A stretch of DNA of 64,000 nucleotides from Isoetes taiwanensis (GCA_021234155.1 JAJEKV010000004.1:15617059-15681058), one strand, 5' to 3'; counted from the first letter of the stretch, positions 1 through 12,199 are shown. Notes: generated from the letters alone by a model not told the origin. Translations and numbers: made by a program.

Positions 1-1493
1 ACAATATAGGATGAATACTTACTTGGCTGACTTCAAGAAGGTGAATTGGATGTTCCATCTTTATTCTGTCTCGATACATACCTCCTCGTCTTTCTTGTAT
101 GGAGAAACTCTTGTTTTTGTCGAACTTGATACTTGACTTCTCTATTGTAATCTAACATGCTATCCATCGCTTCCTCCTCGAACATTGACCAAGGTCCTTC
201 CCTTTGTTAGCTTGCACCCTTCTTTGAAAAGCATTTGAAATTGTTTTTCGGGGATCTTTGAGCAATCACGGCCACTCTGTTTGATTCAATGGCTTGACAC
301 CATTTGTACCTGCTACACAACTTTGCCATTATCGGGGTCTTATTCTGCAAGGGTCTTTTCGGTCTCAATTTCTTATTCTTCTTTGGCCGAATCTTTAGAA
401 GGAAAATCTTCTTCATTGCTACCTTCTTTGCATACAATCTCTGCCTCACGCTCTCTCCTTCCCGCATCAATGGCTCGTAAAAGTGAGCGGGGAGAGGGTG
501 GGTTTCATCTATCCGGATTTACGTGTATTGCAAAATTGGTGAGGGCAAATTGTTGAATTCGATTCGGGCAATTCTTGGAAATAATTAGCCCCTCCATTTT
601 GCTTGAATTCAAGATGGGTTAGCCCGCCATCCACGAATATGGCGACTCTGTGCATTCATGTTTAGGCACCAAACAAGCTCATGATTCTCTCAGCCTGTCA
701 TTTGACGGGCGCGCATCCTACATGTCAATTGATCAATCATGCACGTCGTGTTTAAAACACGCCGATTTTAAGCACTTGTAAGCGGCGTCCGGACGGTGAT
801 TTCTGCTACCCAGTACCAATTTTGCACCCCCCTAGACTTTACGTGGAAAAATGTGCCGAGGAGGCAATAGGGATGGCCACATGCAATTTTTGCTGCCTCC
901 ACCTCCGTATATACATATATACAAGAGCGGATACCACAGAGCTGAAGAGCGACAGAATAAAGGGGAAATAGCTTCAAAAGAGAGGGGGACCAGCAGATTG
1001 AACTAATTTTTGTGGATGCTCCCCCTGCCAGAGTGGAAGATTGAAAACTGGCCTCCAACTTCAAGATGGAGGTCTCCACCTCCATTTTTGCATCAAAATC
1101 TGCCATTGAAGGCAAAAAAATGATCATGTGGCCATCTTTAATTTCGCTCGGTTCGGATCTAGCTCGCTTTAACGGGCTCGCCAGGCCCTTACCAAGCGAA
1201 ATTGCCTCCTCCGGCACATTATCCCTAAGATAAGATACATTTATGCCTTTGGCTTTCAGAACTTTAATAAATCCACCGGGATAAATATGGCGGATAACGG
1301 AGATCCGTGATAGACCAACTTAGGGCCGACGGGCTGACTTCGAGTTCAAGGTAGAGGCATCGCTTCTCTGCAGCAGCCTTAGGCCGAAGCATTCATAACA
1401 GAAAATTTTACTTCTGTTTTGGAGCTATGCTTTGGTTTTGGGTCCAACAGGGAACAGCTAGAAGCACCATGCCGTAGTAATTTGGGTGTCGTG
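1..1493. other. Upstream flank without a recognised gene
   Basis: No open frame here has recognisable domains. The longest frame, 149 codons on the minus strand at 768-1217, lacks similarity that I can recognise and has no splice or promoter context. The last few hundred bases presumably hold the promoter and 5' leader of the small gene that starts at 1494; I see no convincing TATA box at the expected distance. Confidence 0.4.
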
Positions 1494-1962
1494 ATGCCCC
1501 AGAGGTATGAACGCCAGAGACGTCCATCTTCTCTGCTGGAGCTTTCCATTCAGTGTGTTGTGCGCCATATTCATCAGGTTCCTTCACTTGCTACGATTCC
1601 TGAACCTCTTTTGATACAGATTTTTGCAGTAAGATACTATTTTTGTTTACCTTTTGCCCACTTGTTTTAAGTACAATGATGCAGTTCTAATAATCCCATA
1701 TGTTTTATTGTCTGTTTTTGTTTAGAGGACATTAGCAGCTGGTAAATTGACAGAATCCGTTTTACGAATGTTTGTGGCCACTGGCAACTATCAAATCATG
1801 CAGATTATTAGGGATCTTGGCATCCAACCTATATTGAAGCCAGTTCTACCAACAAGTTAGTAATCATCTTATTGTTTATATGAAATAATAGGCATTGTGC
1901 ATAGCATGAAAGTAGACTTTTTCTTTTTTTTCTTTTATTCAGGATGCAGGGACAAATTCTGA
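1494..1962 (+). CDS. Three-exon gene for a 94-residue leucine-rich plant protein
   Basis: Exons are 1494-1628, 1726-1855 and 1943-1962. Both introns have GT...AG ends (donors gtaaga and gttagt, each acceptor behind a T-rich tract), and all junctions keep the frame, giving 285 coding bases. The start is the first ATG in frame, before residues MPQRYERQRRPSS. The product begins with a basic stretch, followed by short leucine/isoleucine-rich helices (EPLLIQIFA across the first junction, then TLAAGKLTESVLRMF and IMQIIRDLGIQPIL), and ends in PTRCRDKF. Without the third exon the frame would stop at 1860, just after PTS; the spliced ending looks more like the short Cys-containing tail I associate with a conserved family of small plant proteins related to leucine-rich/F-box proteins. 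That family link is from memory and weak. Location and function are unknown. The neighbours are all transposon-derived, so they say nothing about its role. Confidence 0.6.
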
Positions 1963-4900
1963 ACGCTGAGAAGGAACTCTGCATGCAGTAAACCTTAGAA
2001 ATGGTCTGACTCATAATGAATTATGGCCAAAAATTGGGCCCTTCATCATTCTATATCATTCTTCAAAAGTCAAACTTGAATAACATATTTTGTTTTGCTT
2101 TGATGTCTGATCAATTTTAATCCACTGCTATCTAGGTTTGCTACCAGCTGCATAGACAAAAGCAAGCTGTCAGTATTAGCTTGATTTTGCTGTGACTTGC
2201 TGTTAGTTTTCCAATTTGCTTCATGGTTAGGGCAAAATTCTTGCCAAGGTTGGAATAAAGACTGTTGCAGAAACTTTGCTGTTTCAAGGGCTAAGACCAA
2301 TCCGTTTCTTCTTCTTATTCTAAGCAGCGAAGGAATATTCCTGTTAGACTGATCTGAGAATAAGAAATCTTCACAGTTTTCATTTGGAGCTTTTAAGTTG
2401 GTTGAAAATCGTTTTGGTTGTGGCCCCGTCCAATATTGAGTGGAAGCAATTTCATGGCATCCTATGCAAATAAGAACGAATGGTTATCAACATGGTGGCA
2501 GAAAATATGTAGTACTCATTCCATTCTATTCATTTATTGTAATGATTTGGAGTCAGTTAGGCTTTGAAGTTGGAACCCTGCAGTAAAGCTGGTTATTTTT
2601 CATGAAGCTTTGCAGTTGAAACCCATCGGCATCTAAACAGGCCGGCCAAGCAGATATCTGAAGGTTTCCAGTGTTAGGGAAATTTTGCATTCTTTGTAGG
2701 CTTCAAAGAAACAGGGATGCAATTTCTTGTAGAAGGGCCAATTCTATAGAGGAAATAAGTGACGATAGTAAAATTGCTGGATGTACCAAACTTGTTCCCA
2801 TTTTATTCTGAAGTTGTGAAGCACGCAATCCATGTTTCCATAGCTAGAATTACTGGAGCTTTGCCATGGAATGGCCTTCCAATTGCAGTGAATTACTGGA
2901 GTTTTGCCATCAAACTACAGTTTGGACAATGTTAAAAAATAAATCCCTCAAGGCTATTGGTGCAAATAAATTCTTTTATCATATGGAATGGCATGTTGCA
3001 TTTGTTCGAATTTCATCTAAGTACTAGTTATGGTGGTTTGATGCCAGTGTATAACTAGAAGTGAATTCTCTTCTAGAAGAAACATGGAGCTTTTGTTATA
3101 AATAGAAGTGAATTCTCTTCCCAAAGAACATGGAGCTTTTGTTTGCGACTGTGCATATACGGATGAAAGAAAGAGGCGAAACACTAATAAGAAGGTATAC
3201 CTTGTGCATCTTGCTCCTGAAGCCAAACGGAACAATTGTTTGAAAAGATCTCCTTACTGACCAATTCGGCAACAGAGAAACCATAATCAATTCAAAGCTT
3301 CTTGTATACCTCTAATAAGTGACGAATTTGGCAATAGGCTAAAGAATATACCAGAACAAATCTAAAGAAAAACTAGACCCTTTACCAACAATAATAGTTC
3401 GAATATTTGAAGTCTTTGCATGCTACACATTTAGTTGGGCAAAAGACACTCTGGATGGATGTCTGTCTATAAAGGCACCAAGCAAGCTATGAAGACATTC
3501 ATCAATCCTCACCTTCCGGTAAATTGAGTTAGTTTCAAACACGAACTGCATTGCTCCTTCAAAAGTCTCATTCCATCAAAAGTCTCATGTGAATACCATA
3601 GGTCAGTGTTGGTAAAGACCACAAGCCAGTGATGATATATGCTACACGAAACAAACCCATCTAGCTCTGCGAACTCCACCATACATCTGAGCCTCCTACA
3701 ACTATAAGTTATGACATGCGATGGGAATTATGCATCGCAAGGTCTCATTCCATCAAAAGCCTCCTGTGAATGATACCATAGGTCAATGTTGGTAAAGACC
3801 ACATCATAATTTGCCAGTGATGATATATGCTAGAGGAAACAAACCCATCTAGCTCTGCAAACTCGACATCTGAGCCTCCTACAATTGCAAGCTATGACAT
3901 GCAATGGAAATTATGCATCGCAAAATATGTCTGCATCATTTATCAAAACATGGAGAACCCAGGAGATCATATCTATTGGATATTTTGCAGGCCCATGAAT
4001 AAAAGAAATGACAATTTGGCACATAGAGCTTGTTTACATATACTGGGATGGAATCCTTCAAAACCTTGTTATAAGTCCTTGGCTATAGATAATAAAGAAA
4101 GAAATCAGAAGCATAGATAATAAAATCAACTTGACGACAGGGCAAACATTGATGCACAAATTTTGAATCTAATATCATAACATTGCAACTGTCATGAAAA
4201 TATCTAGGCGAATCTGGTGGTGAGGACTGCTCAGTAAAGCAAAAGCCATATAAAAAAAAAAGGAAGCTCAAAAACCAGTAAAACTAATCATGAAGATCAA
4301 TCTCTAAAATATTTGTTATTATTGCCTCACATGCCCATGCACAAAAAATAGGGCTTGCTTTTGTAAGCTACCTTCCTGATTTGTAAGCTACCTTCCTAAT
4401 TAGTTGTAAATGGCAACAGATGTATTCTCTTTGGTTTGATATATTTACCCTAGATATTTCTACCATGAATATAACTTCCTTTCTGGAAGGCTTCCAATGA
4501 ATCCTCTTGCACAATAAAGAGGGCTTGCTTTTGAGAATTGTGCACAAGTTCTATGCTGCTATAAGAGTGTGAAATAGATGTATTTTCCTTCATTTGCCAT
4601 GTCCACACTAAAATATGTGCTTATCTAGATGCTTAGAGGCAATAGAATGTAGTTATAGGTTTAAAGCAAGTATGGAGTTTCTAGTACGTGCAAAACCTTG
4701 CCTTTCTCATAACAGCGAGAGCGTAAAACCTCTGCATGAGTTATAAACTACGTCCTAGCAATAAAATTGATTTTAATTCATTCAGGTAGTTATAAAGAAA
4801 AATACTCTTCAATACAAATGCACACTCTGAAAGACAAACGAAAGAAGCTCTGGCAAAAGGAATAATGTTTCATCTATAAAAGACGACAAAACAACAATTT

Positions 4901-5152
4901 TTTGCACTCAAGCACCTATCAAACATATTAGTACATGCAGCAGAGATAAAATCCAATGTTTGGTTCTAGAAAGATGTTTTCTGAAACAATGTGTGTTTTG
5001 AAGCTCTTATATGGTTTTGAGTCATCCAAAATATTATCCTTACCTAGATAGACCATGCTTTAATCTGCATCCAACGCTTGTATTTGGCATTCTTGAGCAT
5101 CACAATAGCTTTATGATACAAAGCTACATGCAAATCATAGACATGGATATTA
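1963..5152. other. 3' flank of the small gene, then non-coding DNA with local duplications
   Basis: The first few hundred bases are probably 3' UTR. Beyond that I see no gene. Local duplications are the main structure: a roughly 50-bp unit (gaattctcttc ... catggagcttttgtt) repeated at about 3060-3140, a 177-bp tandem pair at 3566-3923, and a short repeat (ttgtaagctaccttcct) near 4360-4395. Confidence 0.4.
3566..3923 (+). repeat. 177-bp tandem duplication
   Basis: Unit 1 (3566-3742) and unit 2 (3743-3923) start with the same tctcattccatcaaaag and end with tatgcatcgcaa. They differ by scattered substitutions and small indels, for example catcataatttg inserted in unit 2. The 97-codon frame at 3827-4120 overlaps unit 2 and is not conserved as a frame in unit 1. 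Confidence 0.8.
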
Positions 5153-5356
5153 TCTATCTATATACAATACTAAAAGAAAAATAAGGGGATAGCCTATGCG
5201 CAATCTTGGTCGTCGACCTCTTTTAACTTATTTTTAGCCTCTTGATTTAATGGTTGCGCGGCCATTTGAAAACTCAAATCGGGAGATCGTTTTGTAATAA
5301 TCGGGGATGCTCGGCAGTTATCACAAGGTCGCTCGACAAGGCAAGGAAACTACTAG
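5153..5356 (+). mobile_element. Possible short non-autonomous Helitron
   Basis: The segment begins TCTATCTATATACAATAC, followed by TAAAAG, and ends CTAG before T, which fits the TC...CTRR-T ends of plant Helitrons. A small inverted pair GTCG-CT-CGAC lies about 20 bases before the end, which is weaker than a usual Helitron hairpin. The size of about 204 bp suits a non-autonomous element. No empty site is visible in this window. Confidence 0.3.
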
Positions 5357-5974
5357 TTTATTGAACCCATTTATGGCAAGGCCATCGGTTTTCTATTCCA
5401 ACCAAATTCTCTCATTCTGAGGTTTTTCATCTCTGATTCTCTGTTAGGTTGTTTAAAATATTGAAAAGCATTGCCAAGCTTTTTGGGAAAAGGGCAGGCC
5501 ATAGACTACTACAGAAGACGATGCAGGTAGATGATGGAAGAAAGGAAGGAAGGTTCTTTTATCGTCCGCGGAGGCCAATCGGCCTATGGGACCCAAATTA
5601 CACGGGTGCAGCAAGCCCGTTGCTACCCGGATTAAAAAACCCCCCCTTACGAGGGAAAAACCGTCGCAGCAACAAGCCTGCTGGCAGCTGTACAAATATA
5701 CATATACACATGAATTCCCGGCACTCAGGTAGGCGCCCGGGGGCAGAGGTGAGGATTATCATATCTATCTCTGTAAGCACATTTGCCTAATGCACTCTTT
5801 CTATAGTTTTTTGTTAGCTACTCTTTCTATAGTTCTTCATTGGCTACTCTTTCTATAGCTCTTCGTTGGCACTAGACTCTGACGAGTTTTTTGAAGCATC
5901 TGGGAAGCTTCGTTGAAGTCTTTTTCTTGGCAAATACATGTCACTGCATTCTTCAAACCTACTTCAAAATAAGA

Positions 5975-6609
5975 AGTAGCTACTATTGGCCCGGCATGAA
6001 GAAGCAAATAGCCAGGTACATTGGGGAGTGTTAGCTATGTCAGCAGACAAAGGCAGAACAACTTCGGATTCCAGAAGCGCTAGAGCCATTGCCAGTGCCA
6101 AATGCCAAATGGGAGGTAATTAGCATGGACTTCATAATAGGCCTTCCCAAAACCATAAGGGGCAAATAACCTCTGATAGTGATTTGAAGTTTGTGAGCAC
6201 ATTTTGGCAAGATTTTTTCAACACCATTTAGACGAAGCTATCAATAAGCACGGCATATCATCCTCAGACAGATGGGAAGACGGAGCGTACGAATTGGATA
6301 CTTGAAGACATGTTGAGAAACTATGTCTGGAACAATCAATTGAAGTGGGACGACTATATCCACTTGGTGGAGTTTGCATACAATAGCACCAAATAGGGGT
6401 CATCTCAAATGTCGCCATTCATGATCAACTACGGCTACCAATGCTTGACCCCAAAGACTTGGCACAATCCCGTGTCCAAGGTAGAAGTATCCCAGCAGAT
6501 GCTAGCCGACATGCAATGCTTGGTGGAGGAAGTACAAGGATATCTCCTAACAGCAAGAAGCATAGCAGATAAACACAAAACAATAAGAGAGTTCCAAGTA
6601 CGGGAACAC
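5975..6609 (+). pseudogene. Ty3/gypsy integrase relic
   Basis: Split over frames, the translation reads as a chromovirus-type integrase. A zinc-finger end resembling YYWPGMKKQIARYI comes at about 5985. It is followed by the first catalytic Asp context (SMDFIIGLPKT, about 6123-6155), a shortened middle, the second Asp context (SDSDLKFVSTFW, about 6173-6210) and the Glu region (AYHPQTDGKTER, about 6247-6285). The remainder of the core runs to about 6600 (WDDYIHLVEFAYNST, then a stop at 6394, then SPFMINYG). The bases coding the stretch between the two Asp residues are largely deleted, and stops and shifts break the frame, so no active enzyme is possible. No LTRs or other pol domains remain nearby. 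At about 6610 it is joined directly to LINE sequence. Confidence 0.75.
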
Positions 6610-7735
6610 CATGCAAGACCCTCAGTGTAGCTATTTGAAATGTACATGGCCTGAATGATGAGGAAACCTTAAGTGCAGGCACTTTTATTGATGAACTTGA
6701 TGCCATTGTTTTTTTAAAGACCTAGGAGCATAAAATAAAACGTGCCCTAGATATACTAGGTTTCTCAAAGTTTGCACAATGTGAGTGGGAAAGGAAGCAG
6801 CAAATGAGGATTTTGTGGCATGGCATGCTATGCTAAACATGACATATGTAGTTGATGGATATACCAACGCAATGCAAGCATAAACAATGTGTTTGGCTGA
6901 AACTGCATAACAAAGAGGAGGACATTTACATTGTAGCAGCATAGTTTTCCCAAGGGGGCGTCACCTTGTGGAACTTGTCAAAACCACGTGCACTAATGGG
7001 AGGGGACAGTTTTTTACCCTTTTCTACTAGAGGTCATAGAGTTTAGTTGTGCTTCTAGTTATAGAACCATACAGAAAGGGGTTAAATTTTCTTATCAAAA
7101 ACATGTACACTAGGGGTTTTTCGGCTACCCTATGCACGCAGGTGGCATGTTCCCTATAAAGAAGGTGGATCCCCTGGGACTTTTCTCCTCTTGAACCTAA
7201 GCTTTCTCAAGTATACATGGATGATGACTTAAGTGCAAAAGATGTCTTCTTGCATTTAGCTAAAGGTATAAAAGAGTTCTTGAGCAACGGAAAGGTATTG
7301 CTAGTAGGAGATTTTAATGGACAAATTAGATCAAAACAAGTGGCCATCTGCTCTCCATAATGCCTTGATGTACAGTGGATAGAAGAGATTGACATAACCA
7401 AATCAATTTGGAATCGAACATCTCCAGATAACGAGGTAAATAAGATGGGTAAGCACATTCTTAGCCTTTGTAAGTCATTCAACGTGGTTATATACAATGG
7501 CATAGTGAATTTTCAGAGGCATATGGTTTCACGAGCTTCCAACCAAATGGATCAAGTGTAATTGACCTTCTTATAGGAGAACTTGGCAGCAATTTCACGA
7601 GCTTCCAACCAAATGGATCAAGTGTAATTGATCTTCTTATAAGAGAACCTGCTGCTATATCATGATTACAAGAATTTCAGGTAGACCAATTACCTGAATC
7701 TGGTCATGCATCATTGGTGCTCACCATTCATGTTG
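6610..7735 (+). pseudogene. LINE apurinic-like endonuclease domain, decayed
   Basis: The beginning reads as AIxNVHGLNDEETLS, with an in-frame stop where Trp is expected; this matches the usual N-terminal strand of LINE endonucleases, where the Asn binds metal. Near 7300-7330 comes VLLVGDFNGQI, containing the catalytic GDFN. It is followed by GKHILSLCKSFNVVIYNG (about 7447-7500), a duplicated GSSVIDLLI (about 7550-7645) and LPESGHASLVLTI (about 7690-7730), in which the usual SDH is SGH; the later duplicate at about 8476 keeps SDH. The enzyme would nick target DNA for target-primed reverse transcription. Many stops and frame shifts make this copy dead. Confidence 0.65.
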
Positions 7736-8598
7736 CTAGTTTCCCGAAGCAAAGATGGTGTGTAGCACTACCATGGCTTAAGCTTAAGAAGGAACATGCT
7801 GGAACTTATGAAACAAACAGAAAATGACAATGGTATAGAACATTGACTAATAATCCACGCCATCCGACCCTCCCGTGTAGACTTTGCAAGTAGGCTGAAA
7901 CATGCTGAGTAATGACTGTAATCTTCAAGAGTTATGATACCTAAGATCACCTTATAGGACAACTCCAGGTTGTTCTCTCTAAACCCTCCAAAAATCCTGG
8001 ATCAGGTTTCACCCTACCCATGAGTGTCAGACTCATACCCATCCCACACCAGTGACCGACTATGAGCCCAGACCGTAAGGACCCCAGTAGTCGTGCTCAA
8101 TAGGGTCCTACCTCCATAATTCCATTGCCCCCATTGTCTGGTGCTCAGTCACCACATAACATCCACAGCCAGGCGAGCTCTTATTCATATACTCTTCCTT
8201 GCCCTACCATCCGAACTACCATGTTGGTCCATGCCAGTACTGTGCTTCAAGGATTCTCTAGTATCCGGTGGAATATTTTAGATGCCATTTGCAAGCTACT
8301 GAATTTCAACGTCACTCCCTTGCTTTCCCTTAGAGGTGCAGTTACTGTCTCTATTGAAGAAATAGTAAGGAAGATCAATATTTTTGCTTCTGAAAGGAAG
8401 GCAACAAAGCCGAATTGAACAAGATAGAACAAGGAAAGAAATAGTTATGGCTATTAAAGAGAAAAGGTAGACCAATTACCTGAATCTGATCATGCATCAT
8501 TGGTGCTCACCATTCATGTTGCTAGTTTCCCGAAGCAAAGATGGTATGTAGCACTACCATGGCTTAAGCTTAAGAAGGAACATGTTGGAACTTATGAA
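7681..8598 (+). repeat. 130-bp direct duplication flanking inserted DNA
   Basis: Bases 7681-7811 and 8467-8598 are near-identical: both start gtagaccaattacctgaatc and end ggaacttatgaaa, with about four substitutions. They encode the end of the LINE endonuclease domain. Between them lie 655 bp that include a fragment of the LTR family found at 16.5 kb. The flanking repeat is too long for an ordinary target duplication, so repair-mediated duplication or recombination between two LINE copies is more likely. Confidence 0.75.
7826..8195 (-). mobile_element. LTR fragment, same family as the element at 16.5 kb
   Basis: In the minus direction this matches the central part of the 1.5-kb LTRs: the stretches around cagcctacttgcaaagtc, the cysteine-poor GC-rich block with ccatgggtagggtg, and gactatgagcccagaccg have counterparts at 17.2-17.7 kb and at 36.2-36.7 kb. 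No LTR ends are present. Divergence is clearly higher than between the complete copies. Confidence 0.6.
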
Positions 8599-9039
8599 AA
8601 AGCCATCAGTGCTAGCGCTTGAAAATCTTCAATGGCCTATGGATGTCACAAGTCAAAATCAGGTACTATTTGTTTCTCTTATAGCTCAAGCAACATCTAT
8701 TTTTGCTCAAACTAAAAGAGGTAAAAGGAGGGGATCATGTAATAAATGGTTTGATTATGAATGCTAGACACCCAGGATGAGATATCTTGAAGCCTTAAGA
8801 AATACATCAGACATGTCGGAGCTGAGGAAGATATATAAAAGAGTATTAATGCAGAAAGAAGAACATGTTTACAGAAATATCATGAGAAAATGGTAAGGGA
8901 ATTTAAACATGACTCGAACACGTGCACCCTTAGCTTCACCTAGCAATTTCTCAAGATCAATTATGCTTGAATTTGTTAAATAGTTGTATTTGGTTCCTAA
9001 TAGCCCTAATATCAGGATTATGCTTTGTGTCTCAAATGG

Positions 9040-10610
9040 AGATTAACAAATCTTTATTGTAGCTGAAGTTACGTATTCCGTAAACAGGATGGCAAATGGA
9101 AAAGCTTCAGACTCGCAGGGGCTAGCAGTTGAGCTATTTAAATGGGGTGAACAACTCCTAATGTGGCTATAATTCATGGCTTTCTAGCTTCTTGGAATGT
9201 AAGTAAGGTGGTACTATACACAAAAATGGAGATTGGAATGACGTACATAACCACCGGACTCTACTAGTAGGAAGCATTAGTATTTGCATCTATTATTGAG
9301 AAGAAGATTGGCACCTGCGCTGATCAACATGAGGTAAGAGCATGTGGGCAAGCTGGATTTAGACCTGATTACTGCATAATTAATCATCTAGTTAGCATGC
9401 GAGTAATTACAAGGGGGGGCAAAGGAGCCGATAATGCCATGTATTTGGTATTCATTGACTTTGCTAAAGCATTAGATAGATGGAAACTTGCACAAAGATT
9501 AGAGACACTTGGAGTTCCAGTAGAATTGAGGCATGTTGTATACACATTGTACAAGAAGGTACTTGTAGAATTATCATTTCCTCTGAAAGGACCTGAACAA
9601 ATTGCAAGTACAATTGGAGTGAAACAAAGTTGTCCACGATCACCTACGTTGTTTAAGCTCTTTATAGACGAACTTGAACATTGGCTAACCTTACATGTGT
9701 ATGTTGGAGCTGAAATATATGGTTATGTCCTTCAATTGAAATACATGGGTATGTCCTTAATTGACTTAGTCTTAATCGCTAAAATGCCAAAAGAACATTC
9801 AATCAATTGAATGCACTAAGTTTCCGTGATAAAAGAGGCATGGCTGTAAATAAAGACAAATATAAGATCTTGGTAATTGGCGATAGATCTAGCTCCACAT
9901 TTCAGTTGGATAAGGAAAACCTGGAGCAAGTCAAGCATCATAAATATTTGGGTATTGAAATCAGTGACAACTACAAATGGAATGTTGCCGTGGGTAAGAG
10001 AATCACCACGGGGGGAGGGGAGAGGGAGGTGCATTATATGAAATGATAAATGTTTACAAAAATAATGATATTTGGCAGTGGGATTTATGGAAGCTCATTT
10101 TTTCTGATGGTGAAACCAGTAGTTCTCTATGGCAATCTGGCGTAGGCATCTAGATTAAGTAAGAAAAAATGGCAGCAAATAGAGCAAGTTGTAAAATGCT
10201 TCCTATTTCATGAACTAGGAGTCAAGATCCAAACGCCTTATAAAATCCTTGTAGCTAAAACATGACTTGTTCCCTTGAAAGTAGAAGCACTTTGTCAGAC
10301 ACTAGAATATACGAGCAAAGAAATCCATGGGCCAGACAAGATTGTTGTTTCTTGCATTGCCCTCTTAAGAAACTGATTAGTATAAGAAAATCATAGAATG
10401 GATAGCTAAATATGGACTTGAAGAGAATGAATGGTTTGATTTTGCATATAGTATTCAAGACTATGTGAAACAAAAGATGTTGTGAAACTTTGGGAAGACA
10501 CTAGTACTGAGAAATTATTCTATATAAAATGAATAAAACCAATGCTGATTTACTATGCACAATCATATCCGATATCAAATGTTAGACACAAAAAATGCCA
10601 TTTGCTCAAA
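9040..10610 (+). pseudogene. LINE reverse transcriptase domain, decayed
   Basis: RT motifs appear in order: QAGFRPDYCIINHLVSMRVI (about 9346-9405), motif A YLVFIDFAKALD (about 9442-9477) with the catalytic Asp, GVPVELRHVVYTLY (about 9510-9550), and motif B GVKQSCPRSPTLFKLFIDEL (about 9619-9678). Motif C has lost its YADD: the translation reads YMGMSLIDLVLIAK (about 9745-9785). Then follow VNKDKYKILVIG and HHKYLGIEIS (about 9935-9970), and PVVLYGNLA (about 10115-10140). The longest clean frames are 137 and 79 codons. This domain would copy the element's RNA onto nicked chromosomal DNA, but the catalytic loss and frame breaks make it inactive. The motifs suit a LINE of the CR1/L2/Jockey-like side rather than a typical seed-plant L1, which is a judgement from memory. 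Confidence 0.75.
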
Positions 10611-10691
10611 CAAGGTTAAGCTCACATGAACTTGAGATCGAGGAAGGGAGAATAAAGGGAGCTCCATGTGGAGACTGAATGTACCCATGTT

Positions 10692-11921
10692 CATCTATGA
10701 TGGAATGAAGTGGCAAAGCGGCAGCGGCTAGAGCATTGGCAGCAGAGGCTACCGTCGCATCTCCTTGCCTTCGGATCAACAACGAAGCATGGAGAGGAGA
10801 TTCTTGGGAATAGTAGCCAAGCCAAGACATTCTCTTACTGTGAGATTGTTCCTTCACAAGTTTTTCTAGGTTCTCTTGAGATGTAACCTGTAGGCGATCT
10901 TCAATCTTGTTTCTTTTTTGCGGTATTAGTTCATATCTTCCTTGCAGCTGTTGATGGATCCAAGTTCCAATTGGGGATAAGCTTCGTAGGCCCTTCCCTG
11001 GTATGGGATTTTTCTGCGGCTGGGTTGACCTGTAATAGATTGGAAAAATATAGGCTGAATTGATGCAAATTGAAGCAGGTTAAGTCTTTGAGTCCTTTCT
11101 GGGTAAGCTTATCCAAAGAAATACAATCTTGAAGTGATTTAGAATGCCCTGATCCTTTCTTGCTTGTGAAAAGGCTAAATTTGTGGTTCAGATAAAGATC
11201 AGGTACTTATGTAGTTTTGGTCTTCTTTAGCTTGTAGTGCAAGTAGATTGAATGGATTAGATTGCCGAGCTAGGGTTTTGCTGATATCTATACATCTTGC
11301 ACCGAGCTTTAAATGGAGGAGTCTGGCGGCTGGACATATGCTTTGTCTAGCCAGTTTCAGGTTGAATGCTTACCCCGACAATGCAACATTTGATAAATTT
11401 AATGTTGCTTGCTTATGAGATGAGAAACTAGAATTCAAGAAGCAGTGGCAGCTTCTATGAGCAGAGTGGCAGGCTGCTCTCCTAACACTGATCTATTTTT
11501 TCTCTATCATATTTTTAGTGTCATGGTAAGAGTAATGCAACTTACCTATCCCACTTCCAAAGTTATATACAAGTAGAAGTGATAGTGACTGTTTCACGAT
11601 GTCTTCTACATATGGTCGAGGATGGATGGGCTCCTTGATCTACATACAATTGAGGATGTATGGGCTCCTTGATGGATAACGGAAGTGGAAGATGCCCTTT
11701 ACAGGGTGACCCTTTCGCTTTGATTCAGAGGATACTGAGAGTCAGGTTCTGTGACCTCTATCTCTTTTGTTTTTCTTGCTGCTCAATCCAATAAGTTTTA
11801 GTTCATGGAGGATGAAGATATTGAGGCTTCTCCTGTAGTAGTCCTCTATGAAAGTTGAAACATTGTACTATGTACTTTTTATTATATAAAAAAAAGACCA
11901 ACCTTGCTTTCAAAAAAAAAA
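10692..11921 (+). mobile_element. LINE-like insertion with 14-bp target duplication
   Basis: The sequence aatgtacccatgtt occurs at 10678-10691 and again at 11922-11935, directly behind an A-run. The inserted 1230 bp end in ...gaccaaccttgctttc followed by poly-A, so the element lies on the plus strand. The old LINE coding region resumes on its right side. No domain could be recognised inside, so it is either a 5'-truncated LINE or a non-autonomous derivative. Its 3' tail resembles that of the insertion at 53076-54974 and of the SINE at 23768-23905. Confidence 0.8.
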
Positions 11922-12080
11922 AATGTACCCATGTTGTTTTTGCTATATTTAGTTAGAGGAATATGCCTTCTTGAGATGCTTAAATTACAACCATGTGAGA
12001 GAGATTTGACATAAAGGCAACCTTTTAGAATTATCCGACTCTACCCAGATTTCTTCAGGGAGTTATTTTAGAGAATTTTA

Positions 12081-12108
12081 GGAAGGAAGGAAGGAAGGAA
12101 GGAAGGAA
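12081..12108 (+). repeat. (GGAA)7 microsatellite
   Basis: Seven perfect GGAA units. A similar partial run follows at about 12113-12123. Confidence 0.95.
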
Positions 12109-12199
12109 TTTTAGGAAGGAGGATAGAGCAGAGATAGTTAAATTGTATAAATGGTTTGAGACCACAAATTGCAGTGGCCTTTTAGAGCGAGTCACCATA

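Noticed and set aside
768-1217. 149-codon minus-strand frame
   Set aside because: No recognisable domain, no splice or promoter context, and the region reads like the upstream flank of the gene at 1494; probably chance.
5449-5790. 113-codon plus-strand frame
   Set aside because: Overlaps equally long minus-strand frames, has no domain, and shows no coding signature.
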